This document shows, one piece after another, positions 20,408-30,749 of a DNA stretch of 64,000 nt. The notes under the pieces were generated by a model. The model saw nothing but the letters and a program-made list of their open reading frames with translations. It was not told the origin of the DNA and made no database searches. Positions within the stretch are counted from its first letter, which is position 1. Each line of letters begins with the position of its first letter. The stretch lies in contig NC_087156.1 of NCBI RefSeq assembly GCF_035594125.1, positions 13,499,497 through 13,563,496 on the forward strand, written 5' to 3'. The position numbers and the translations under genes are program-made. Origin of the DNA: Scylla paramamosain. Taxonomy: Eukaryota > Arthropoda > Malacostraca > Decapoda > Portunidae.

Positions 20408-22741
20408 TTACAACTGTTGATTCCCATTCAATATCCTGATACTAGATGGAACATACGACTCCCTATACCGAGATGTTCGGCCCTGCACAGATCTCCATCT
20501 TCTGCCAGATGGTAACAATTTGTAACATGTGTGCAATGGGTGACTGGGGTCTTTTATTATGATATTGCTTCTCTGAATAACCGCTCGTTTATACAGTTCC
20601 AACAATGGTTTTGTATTTTTTACTTTTAATCGGCTACATTTCTTTATTATCTTGCTTAGTTTACTTTTAGATTCCACAGTACTATTTCCATACCAGCAAC
20701 ATATAGCAAATGAAAAAACTGATTGTAGTATACTACTGTAGAACAAATCCATTATCTTACTACCAACTTTTAACTTGCATAGTTTCCTAACAAAAAACAT
20801 CCTTGAGTTTGCCTTCTTATATATTTTATCTATGTGAGAGGAAAAGTTGAGTTTATTGTCTATGATCATTCCTAAGTATTTGTATTCTTCTACTACTTCA
20901 ACAGTTTCATCATTGATTTCCAAAGGTTCATGTTGTACGGGAGTCTTACTAAAATCAATAATCATCTCCTTATTTTTGTTAGCATTTAATTCTAAAAAAT
21001 TATCCCTGCACCATGTACTAAAATTGTTAATTTCTTCTCTATAAATAACATCATTATTTACACAGAGACAATGGCAGTGTCATTTGCATATTTGAATATC
21101 TTAGTACACTCATTTTGACTTCTACAGTCATTTGTATAAAGAGAAAACAGTAGTGGTGACAATACGCAACCCTGGGGCGCACCTGTGTTTGTTACAATTG
21201 AGTCAGAGATCTGGTCCTTAAGCTTTACATATTGCACCCTTCCTACCAAAAACTCGCGTATCCATAGAACAAGTGGTGGACTCACGTTAAGACTTATAAG
21301 TTTTTCCATCAACACATGAGGTTGTATTGTGTTGAAAGCACTTGAAAAATCAACGAACAACACCTTAGCAAAGTGTTTACTGGATTTGTTGTTTACATTT
21401 TCCAGAAATTGAAGTATATGATTTATAATTGATAACATAGCATCTTCCACGCACCTATCTTTCTTATAGGCAAACTGATAAACATCCATTTGGTCTTTCA
21501 CTTCAAGAAACAGGAATTTTTTAATAACACTTTCTAAACATTTCATAAATATACATGTCAAGGCTACAGGTCTGTAATCATTATAACCTTTAGGGGTTTG
21601 ATGTTTTGGCACTGGAATAATTTCAGATGTCTTCCACAGTTTAGGTATATAAGATTGATCCAAGGAACTCTGAAAAATTCTGCATAAAACTGGAACCAAC
21701 TCGTATTTACAAATGCTTACTACCTTAGCACTTACTCTATCAGGCCCTGCTGCTTTATTGCTCTTAACTCTTTTCAAACTTTCTAGTACATCCTCACACG
21801 TTACAGTAAATATTCCATGTTCCTTGTTATATAAAAACTCAGTAAGGCTGTTCTGTTCTGAAGAATAATCCTGGACATCAAATCTACAATAAAACTTATT
21901 TAATTCATTGCAATAATCCTTTACATTTGTAATATCTGGACACACGGATTTCTTAGTCATCCCAGTAATGTTACGCAAACCTTGCCAAGCAGCCTTTGTA
22001 TCTTTCTCAAACCAATGTTCTATTTTCCTTTTGTATTTTTCTTTTTCCATACTAATCATATCATCAATTTTCTTCTGAATGATTCTTAAGTTGACTCTAT
22101 CATTTCGTAACCTACATTGTCTTTTCTCATGTAGCAAATTTTTCACACTTTTCATAAACCAGGGCTTATTGTTAGGGTAGCACTTAACACTCTTGACAGG
22201 CAAAATGTTTTCCACACAAAAAGATAAATAGCAATTTAAGACATCCACATTCTCGTCAATACTAGCATTTCCATCATACAGTATGTTCCATTCTGTCAAT
22301 TCCATACAGCCTCTCAGAGTATCGCTCACTTTGTCATCCCACTCATTTATTTTCTTAATGACAGGTTTACAAGTTTTCAATTTTTGTCTATAAATAGGTG
22401 TTAAGAGGCACATTTCATGGTCTGACAAACCGAGGGGCTTCATTTTACTTGCCTTATAACTATTCTTTATGTTACAATAATAATGATCTAATATTTTCTC
22501 CTCTCTTGTAGCAAAGTCAATATACTGTTGATAATGAGGAACATAACTGAAATTTAGAACCATTGAAATCTCCTGTTATTAATTTAACTGCTTCAGGTGA
22601 CATATTTTCAGTCTTACACACAGCATCATATAACAGACTTTCTGCATTTTTTATATCCACATTTGGAGGAATATAAACTACTATTATAAAAATCTTGTTA
22701 AATTCTCTTGGTAAATAGTAAGGTCTCACGGAAAGTGTCAT
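20408..22741 (-). pseudogene. LINE-C endonuclease end and reverse transcriptase, frameshifted, YAND active site
   Basis: Read on the minus strand. The endonuclease tail (IVVYIPPN then LITGDFN) spans 22741-22550. A frameshift at about 22550 leads into a long frame (22563-21058) with WKTSEIIPVPKHQTPKGYNDY, RPVALTCIFMKCLE, FAYKKDRCVEDA, LFVDFSSAFNTIQPH (motif A) and NTGAPQGCVLSPLLF (motif B). Motif C reads KYANDTAIVSV, so the first of the two catalytic Asp of the usual YADD is Asn. A stop at 21058-21060 with a change of frame separates the C-terminal part (20965-20408: EEYKYLGMIIDNKLNFSSHI, then PLHTCYKLLPSGRRW), which ends at a normal stop. With two frame breaks and a lost catalytic Asp the copy is dead. 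Most of the 500-residue middle frame is open, which suggests moderate age. Confidence 0.88.
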
Positions 22742-22807
22742 GTATGTTCCATTCTGTCAATTCCATACAGCCTCTCAGAGTATCGCTCACTTTGTCATCC
22801 CACTCAT
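22742..22807 (-). repeat. 66-bp duplicated internal segment at the LINE-C 5' junction
   Basis: Identical over 66 bp to 22281-22346 and in the same orientation. It continues into a 22-bp perfect palindrome (22801-22822; CACTCAT, then AT repeats, then ATGAGTG). Confidence 0.93.
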
Positions 22808-22822
22808 ATATATATATGAGTG

Positions 22823-24056
22823 AAGAAAGGAAAGATGCAGTTATGAAACTTTCCACAATACCAGGAATATTCACTTGAGGACTTTTTAAGGTAACAAATA
22901 TCAGATCTTTTAATTTATCTGTTTATTTATCTTTTACTGCTTTTTACCATTATGTAGATTAATAATATTTTGCATATTATGATAAAGTGTCCTTGGAAAC
23001 TATTACTGTAACAATTTATATTTAGTGTGAATTTGGTTTTCATGTAAAAAAAAAAATATCCTTGTCTGGAGAAAACATTTACATTTTCTTTGTTCAATTG
23101 GTATTGATATTATTTTTAACTCTGATTTCCTGGAAAGCGTTACCACCATGATATTTGCGACCTAACCTAAGGTAACTTTTTATTGTCATAACCTTTGTTG
23201 CAGTTTTATTCAAGTAAAATCAAAGAGAGGAAAGCTTGTATTGTTCTGTGAAGTGTTGTTATTTGTCTCTGTGTGTGTTGATTGTCACCTTGAAAAGTCA
23301 AGGTGACGTGGGCCTTGATGACTAGAGCCAGCCCACGCTATTTGTCTCCCTTTTTTTAGAGGCTCGTCATTGTAGATTTCTGAAAATATTTGTTTCATCA
23401 CGTTTTTATTTTCCTTGTCTGGGAATGAAAGAAAATTTATAATATTCTTTATCATTTAGTAAAGTATTAAATATCTTTTGAAGGATTATTCCCCTAGCAG
23501 AGTGAGGGGTTTATATTTTTGTTACCGCACATCTCTACACCCCACTGCTCCCGCCTGGTCTTGGAGGGTACAACGATGATTTGGCCAGGACCACCATTTG
23601 GTTTCCATCGCACATAAAAATTTTTATTTCAGTTTTGGAAACACTTCTTGGTTGGTAACTTTTGAATGCGTATCTTATTTTATGTAATTTCTTCGTCAGA
23701 CTCACCTTTTTTTGCTGTATTTTGCACATTTCAATTTATAGGCATGTGGGCGAAGATTTCTGCCTCACAACTCTCACAACTATCATCTCATCACTACAGA
23801 TTGAGCTCTAGCGTGAAAATGAGTGAATTATTTGCCATAACTCACTTCTTATACGGGATAGCTAGTCTTGGTTGACACCATCAGACTCAGCAGTGACTGT
23901 AGAATGGAGATGTGTTGGAAAAAAAAATTGACAAAACAAAAAAGAAAATGGTATTACAATGAGTTGACCTGTGAAGATGTTAAAAAAAATGTTCATAACA
24001 TGTTTTACTTGTGCCTGCTATTTTCAAATGTTAATCAGTGAATTGAATACAGATAG
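22823..24056. other. Gene-free AT-rich stretch
   Basis: Unique DNA with one perfect 10-bp stem hairpin at 23284-23307 (GTCACCTTGA, loop AAAG). No gene is supported. Confidence 0.5.
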
Positions 24057-24871
24057 CAAAACAGAGTCGATATGGGTAGATATTAAGGAATGATCACAGT
24101 CAGTAGTAATGGGAATAGTAACAAGCCACCGAACAGTACAAAGGAAATTAACACCTCACCGTGGTAGGAAATAAATAGAGCAGGAAGGTACAGGCAGGTA
24201 TGTGTGGTAGGAAATTTTACTTTTTAGGAATATTGACTGGAGCCTGATGGTGGGTAACATGGAAGTAGAGGAATTTCTGAAGGTAATTCAGGATAATTTT
24301 TTAAAATAGGTAATCGTAGAACCCACAAGGGAGAACAATATTCTAGATATAATTCTTACTAACAGGGAGGAAGCAGTCACATAGATAGAGGTTAGAGGAC
24401 AGCTAGGTAATAGTGACCATTGGGAAATTAGGTACAAATTAAAATGGGAAGAAACTTTTAGAAGCAAAAACACTAGTAAAATACCTGACTTTAGGAGAGC
24501 AGATTTTGAGGAATTAAAAAGGCACCTCCAAGGAATTGACTGGCAATGGATGCAGGGTGAGGTCTGGTCAGGGATGGAGTTGAGAGAGATAAGGAAGGAT
24601 GAGAGAGGTGAGGTGTGAAGGTGTATGACAATAGGAGGGAAGATTTGTCCATAAGGGGTGAAAGAGACAGAGATGGGGAGAAGGTGAACGGTCGAGGTGA
24701 GTAGAATAGAGAGTGGAGAGGATGGAACTGGCTGAGATGAGGGGACTAGGTGAAGTAAATGTAGATGAGTTGTATAAATATTTTGTAGATAAATTCCATA
24801 CATGTCAGTTAGCAAACATCCCTATAGAGCAATAAGATCGCAGAAAAATAACACTAAATGGATGACTGCTA

Positions 24872-26298
24872 CAGTCGGCGCGAAAAAAATGTCCCCACCT
24901 GCTAACAATAACAATAATAACACAACAACATTAACAATTCTACCATTCTTTACCTTATCATTTTTTAGGGATAATAAAACACTAATATTACGGCATTTAT
25001 GCGACTTGGCATACTGTCAGATAATTTTTTGAAATAATCCAAGTCAGTTTCATCCCACAGCACACGAAGTTTTTCCGTTATAGCGCCGACAGTGTTCACT
25101 GAGAGTTTGCCAATTTTTCTTTTTAGTTCATTCCACAAGTTTTCTATTGGATTTAAGTCTGGACTGTGCCCTGGCCACTCAATTAACGAAACATTGTTCT
25201 CTGTAAGCCACTCCATCACACGCTTTGCCCGATGGCATGGAGCACCGTCCTGGAGGAAATGAGCGTTCTCGTGGGATTCATAAAATGGGAGCATGTGATC
25301 TGTCAGCACGTTCATATACAGCGCAGCATTCATGTTCATGTTTTTGTCTAAAAAGTACAAGCCCCCACTACCTTTCTCACCACTGAAGCAACCCCACACC
25401 ATCACACCTGCTGGAAACTTAACCGTCTTTACCGTGTACTTGCTGTCAAAACGATTCGCACCCACAGGACGTCGCACGGTTCTCTGTCCTTTTGAAATAG
25501 TTTTGAAGGCAGATTCATCACTGAACACAACTTTTCGCCAGTCTGCTGAAGTCCAGTGCTTGTAGCGTCCGCAGAAATCAAGCCGCTGTTTTCTCATTTT
25601 TTCGGTGAGGAGAGGTTTGTGAGCTGCCCGACGACACGGTAGCTTGAAATCTTTCTGTAGCCGCTGTTGAAGTGTTCTCACTGCCACATCTCCCAGCACA
25701 TCTCTATGCATTCCTTTTAATTCCTTGGCGGTGATGATAGGGTTCTTCAGCACCTCACGTCGCAACAGCATGTCTGTCCTCTGGCCTGTCTTTCGTTTCC
25801 TCCCTGACCCCTGCTTTCTCTTTTGAATAACACCGCCGTGGGCACTGGTTGCTTTGATGACATTACGGACACACTTCGCTGATCTTCTTGTCCTTCTTGC
25901 CACTTCTCTTTTGCTGAGGCCTTCGCGAAATAGAGCCAGTATAGCACCTTTCTCCTCCATTCTTAGCTTGGCAGGCCCCATTCTGAAGCAAAGGGTGACC
26001 GATATCACGAGGAGAGGCGAGCGATATGTGAGGAAACGGGAGCAGAAGCGGGAAGTACCTCTCCGTGACAGGAGGGAGTAAACACCCTCCCTCACACACT
26101 GCCTGGCGGTTACTGAATCTCGTTAATCTGTCACATTATTAAATTGAAAGCATGGAGATGCCAGATGTTCATTATTGGCCGTGACAAGTGTTTTCGTGTC
26201 CGCTGGTGGCTAAATAAACCTAAATAAACAAGAACGTAATGTTGTGTTGTTAAAACTTAATGATACAGCAGGTGGGGACATTTTTTTCGCGCCGACTG
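24872..26298 (-). mobile_element. Complete Tc1-type DNA transposon with perfect terminal inverted repeats
   Basis: A 1427-bp element with perfect 32-bp terminal inverted repeats at 24872-24903 and 26267-26298 (outermost bases CAGTCGGCGCGAAAAAAATG). It is flanked by TA on both sides (24870-24871 and 26299-26300), the target duplication of Tc1/mariner elements. The LINE-B copy at 5118-7908 shows the same site without the element (CTAGGTTAAAAC), so insertion and boundaries are certain. One transposase gene fills the element on the minus strand. The intact repeats and gene suggest a recent, possibly autonomous element. Confidence 0.97.
24965..25981 (-). CDS. Tc1-like transposase, DD34E, apparently intact
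   Basis: Cuts the element out at its inverted repeats and inserts it at TA in the nucleus. I chose the ATG at 25981 (MGPAKLRMEEKG), giving 338 residues, the usual size for the family; the frame is open further upstream to an ATG at 26095, which would add 38 residues. In order: an N-terminal helix-turn-helix (ILALFREGLSKREVARR, about residues 13-29), a basic linker (KQGSGRKRKTGQRT), a second paired-type DNA-binding domain to about residue 115, then the RNase-H-fold catalytic domain. Catalytic residues: Asp in VVFSDES, Asp in FLQDGAPCH, and Glu in DLNPIENLW, with 34 residues between the last two (DD34E). VMVWGCFS is also typical. There is no stop or frameshift. It is the only intact transposition gene in the window. 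Confidence 0.95.
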   Translation of the reverse strand: MGPAKLRMEEKGAILALFREGLSKREVARRTRRSAKCVRNVIKATSAHGGVIQKRKQGSGRKRKTGQRTDMLLRREVLKNPIITAKELKGMHRDVLGDVAVRTLQQRLQKDFKLPCRRAAHKPLLTEKMRKQRLDFCGRYKHWTSADWRKVVFSDESAFKTISKGQRTVRRPVGANRFDSKYTVKTVKFPAGVMVWGCFSGEKGSGGLYFLDKNMNMNAALYMNVLTDHMLPFYESHENAHFLQDGAPCHRAKRVMEWLTENNVSLIEWPGHSPDLNPIENLWNELKRKIGKLSVNTVGAITEKLRVLWDETDLDYFKKLSDSMPSRINAVILVFYYP

Positions 26299-28251
26299 TA
26301 GGTTAAAACATTATATAGGGCAGAAGAGAATTATATATAAGACATTAAGGGCAGGTGAAGCTGTTTTAAGGTCATAATATAATGAATTAGTTAAAACAGT
26401 CAGGAGGTCAACAAGGGTAATTATGAATTAAAGGTAGCCAGCCAGGCGAAGACGGACCCCAAAGGATTTTATCAGGTATACAGGACAAAGAATAAGGATA
26501 CTATAGGTCCATTAAAGGCAGCAGATGGGGAGCTGGTTAGTTATGGGAGGAGATTAGCAAAATTCTGAATGAGTATTTTTAACTGAATGAGTATTTATTA
26601 AACATGCAGGATATGCCAAATAGTGAACAGATGTTTACAGCAGATGAGAATGAGAAGCTGACAGATATTTCCATAACTAAGGAGATAGTGGAACAGGAGA
26701 TAGATAGGCTAAAAAAGTTCAAGGCACCAGGACCAGATGAAATATATCCCAGAGTACTTAAGAAATGCAAAGAGGTTATTAGTGAGCTGTTAGTCTCTGT
26801 CTTTAGGAAATAATTTGAGTCAGGGGAGGTACCAGTAATGTGGAGGCAGGCTAATGTAGTACCCATCTTTAAGAAAGGAGATAAAACTTTAGCATCTAAT
26901 TATAGACCTGTCAGCTTAACTTCAGTTGTGAGTAAAATATTGGAGTCAATAATAGCGAGGAACATAAGGGAGCATTTCGACAAACATAACCTGATAAATC
27001 AGTCACAGCATGGTTTCACGAAGAAGTCTTGCCTGACGAACTTGTTAAGTATTTACAGCAAAGTGTAGGGGGCAGTAGATAATGATGATAGTTATGATAT
27101 CTTATATCTGGACTTTAGTAAAGCTTTTGACAAGGTACCTTATCAGAGGCTCCTCAGAAATGTTAGGGCACACGGGATAGATGAGAAGGTGTTAGGATGT
27201 ATAAGGTCATGGCTTAGCGACAGGCGACAAAGAGCTGTAATAAACAGCTCTAAATCTGAGTGGGGTCTTGTAATTAGTGCGGTGCCACAGGGATCAGTAT
27301 TAGGGCCATTGTCGTTTTTAATATATATCAATGACTTGGATAGTGGAATTAGTAGTGATGTTAGTAAATTTGCAGATGACACAAAGATAGATTAATTAGG
27401 TCAGAATCGGATGCCATCACCTTGCAGGCAGATTTAGAGAAGATGAATGAATGGACGGACAGATGGCAAATGCAGTTTAATATCAACAAATGCAAAGTAC
27501 TTAGGGTAGGTAGAGGAAACCCATACAGTAGATACACAATGTTTTAAACAACGAAACTCTGATAGGTACAGGGTATGAGAAAGATTTAGGAGTTATAGTT
27601 AGTTCTGAACTCTGTCTAGGAAAGCAATGCATAGAGGCCAGAAACGGCAAATAGTGTATTAGGATTAATTTTTTAGGAGTGATGAAAGAAGATGGCCCGA
27701 AGTAATATTAAAGTTATATTTGGTGCTGGTCAGATCTTATCAAGGCTACACTGTGCAGTTTTGGTCCCCACATTACAGGAAAGATATAGGTCTATTAGAA
27801 TCAGTACAGAGGAGAATGACTAAAAGGATACAGGGGATGAGGAGCATTCCTTATGAGGCAAGATTAAAGCTGTTAAATTTGCATTCTTTAGAGAGATGTA
27901 GGTTAAGAGGGGGACCTGATAGAAGTTTTTAAGTGGTATAAGGGTTATGACAAGGGGGATTTAAGCAAAATTCTTAGGATCAGTAACCAGGATAGAACAA
28001 GTAATAATGGGCTCAAGCTTGAAAATTTTTCTGAAAAAGTTCTCAAATAGAGTGGGAGATGAGTGGAATGGACTCAGTAATCATGTTGTTAGTACAAAGA
28101 CATTAGGGAGCTTTAAGAGAAGATTAGACAGGTTTATGAATGGGGATGATTGGTGGAAATAGATAGGTATATTTCATACAGGGACTGCCATGTGTAAGCC
28201 TGGCCGCTTCTTGCAGCTTCTCTTATTTCTTATGTTCTTATGTTCTTATAT

Positions 28252-29030
28252 ACTGAAATATATTATTACTTTAAGTGGAAAAACCCTCATGAATAAGGTA
28301 GCTTGATCAGAATGCAGATAAAGCTCAACATATTGAAAACACAGAATCATTTATAGCATTACGTCACTCACCGCAACCTTCACAGCGGTGCGACGTTATG
28401 CTTGGCATGTGCAGCTGGGCTCTGTATGACGATGTCTGTGACGCATCTGAAAATTAGAACCAGCCACTGGAGGAAGGTCCTTTAAGTTGCTCTGCAACTT
28501 AAAGCACCTATTACCTGGTTATTTATTTTATGAGAAGTCAAACTTCCTATTGTCATTTTTAAAAAAATCAAACATTTGTCTCCAAATAATCTTGCGCATT
28601 TCATTGCATGCATTGTTATTATTCATTTATTTTCTTCTCATATGAAACCCTCACTTTGTATGGTTTTTAAGTTCTCTTCACTATATTATCTCAGGTATTT
28701 TATTCCTTTCAAAAATTGCGATTGATGCACAATTTATATACTGTACAAAAAAATTAAATTAATAATTTATCAAAAAAATACACACGAACACTAATTTGAT
28801 AATCTAATTACATATTCATATTTGCGTCCTCTTTAATAAATCATCCACAGTAATGTTTTTTCTTGATGCCTCATCCTCTCAGAATCCTCACACTCACATC
28901 ACACTCCCCTCATGCTTACCTCTCTGCATCTCAAACATATTTCTTTCAAGGTTAGCATTCCAGTGAAGGTTATGCATGTCTGTGTGCCTGTATGTACGTA
29001 TCTGTGTATTGTTGTTGCTATTCATGGTCT
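28252..29030. other. Gene-free AT-rich stretch
   Basis: Unique DNA between the LINE-B 3' end and the large inverted repeat. No recognisable gene. Confidence 0.4.
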
Positions 29031-29638
<608 letters not shown>

Positions 29639-29940
29639 TAAGAAGAATAAGAATAGCAGCAACAGTAACTGCAATAACAACAACAATAGCATCATCAACA
29701 ACAATAACAACAAAGGGAATAAATCTCTTTGTATCCAACAGGAGCAGAAAACATCATGGCTTTACCATCCAAGAAGTGTGGATGTCTCAAGTTACAGAAA
29801 TATTAATATAAAAGAAACATTTTTAAAGAAATAGTAAATATAAGTAATTATTCATACGATAAACACAAAAATGGAAATTAATGATTCAAAGTAAATATTA
29901 TGAAGAGATTAGATAAAGATATGAATAGGTGTAAGAGAGA

Positions 29941-30057
29941 AATTTGAACAACAAAAGTGAAAAACAAGTAATTCAGTTAAGCATAACAAAATAATCAAAA
30001 TTTGAACAACAAAAGCAAAAAATAAGTAATTCAGTTAAGCATAACAAAATAATCAAA
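29941..30057. repeat. Tandem duplication, 58-bp unit x 2
   Basis: The unit beginning AATTTGAACAACAAAAG starts at 29941 and at 29999, nearly identical. Confidence 0.92.
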
Positions 30058-30162
30058 GCGTCAGCAAATATAGAGAGATGTAAATAATAAAGGGGAGAAA
30101 TAAGCATACATTATTATTACTATTATTTTTTAGTTAACAATTTAATACAGGAGCATCATATC

Positions 30163-30166
<4 letters not shown>

Positions 30167-30197
<31 letters not shown>

Positions 30198-30394
30198 TCG
30201 CAGTGTTCGTTCATCTTGCATATTAACGAAGAGCTCAAGGGCATGATGGCGGATTACAGGGAGAGAGGCGAGGGAGAACAAGGGTGAGAGGAGAGAGAGA
30301 AGAGGAGAGAGAGGGAGAGGTAGGCTGAGGACAGAGTGAGTGCAGGGTGTGGAGAGATGGGGAAGAGTAAGTGAGAAATAAGGTGAGAGCAGCG

Positions 30395-30467
<73 letters not shown>
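30167..30467. repeat. GA-rich domain with two GA arrays
   Basis: GA repeats at 30167-30195 and 30400-30467. The DNA between is a purine-rich degenerate GAGAGG mixture. Purine bias continues to about 30650. Confidence 0.9.
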
Positions 30468-30471
<4 letters not shown>

Positions 30472-30749
30472 GTGATGGTTACTATAAAGACAACAGAAAA
30501 AGAATGAAGGAAAAAATAGAGTGAGGAAAGAGTGAGGGAAAGTGAGAGGAACATTAAGGTGTAGAGACAAAGGGTGAGGGAAGGCACGGGAGATCAGGAA
30601 GACTGATGCAAATGAAGAACAGGAAAAGAAAAGTAAAGAAAGGGAGGTAAGACTCTTGTTTAAGTCATGCTGATACAGTTTGGTCTGGCTGGACAAAGCC
30701 TGTGATAACTTGTACTGTACAGAAAATGAATGAGTCAGGCATGACTTTC

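Larger units (their letters stand above)
20166..22807 (-). mobile_element. LINE-C copy (Rex1-like, CR1 group)
   Basis: Minus-strand non-LTR element. Its 3' end is AGAGCAATAAAGTATT followed by an ATT array (20166-20215), so the tail is a trinucleotide repeat next to an AATAAA signal. The 5' end is truncated within the endonuclease and carries an extra 66-bp copy of an internal segment (22742-22807, identical to 22281-22346, same orientation). The junction continues into a perfect palindrome. The reverse transcriptase blocks match the Rex1/Babar type as I know it; this family call is from memory of motifs. Confidence 0.85.
24060..28000 (+). pseudogene. LINE-B copy 3 endonuclease/reverse transcriptase, broken
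   Basis: Remnant polyprotein with many stops and frame changes. Visible blocks: endonuclease-side WVDIKE and NNILDLILTNREE-like residues (24080-24420); linker KRHLQGIDWQWMQGE (about 24510); reverse transcriptase start KNKDTIGPLKAADGE (about 26490) and LKKFKAPGPDEIYPRVLK (about 26710); VVPIFKKGDKTLASNYRP (about 26860); SQHGFTKKSCLTN (about 27000); motif A LDFSKAFDKVPYQ (about 27110); motif B VPQGSVLGPLSF (about 27285); motif C KFADDTKID (about 27370); C-terminal FWSPHYRKD and IPYEARLKLLNLHSLERC (27750-27900). Catalytic Asp codons survive, but stops near 26812, 27066, 27393 and 27930 end the frames. Confidence 0.85.
24057..28251 (+). mobile_element. LINE-B copy 3 (CR1-like), interrupted by a Tc1 element
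   Basis: Plus-strand LINE-B copy in two parts, 24057-24871 and 26299-28251, on either side of the Tc1 element. Its 5' end (CAAAACAGAGT) falls at the same element position as that of the copy at 5118-7908. Its 3' end is complete: TTGCAGCTTCTCTTATTTC followed by two TTATGTTC units at about 28228-28246. A purine-rich stretch at 24555-24760 matches a pyrimidine-rich stretch at 7150-7430 of the minus-strand copy, so it belongs to the element. Confidence 0.9.

Noticed and set aside
26579..26866. Minus-strand frames opposite LINE-B copy 3
   Set aside because: Shadows of the plus-strand reverse transcriptase, which has the recognisable motifs. Similar shadows on the plus strand oppose LINE-B copy 1.
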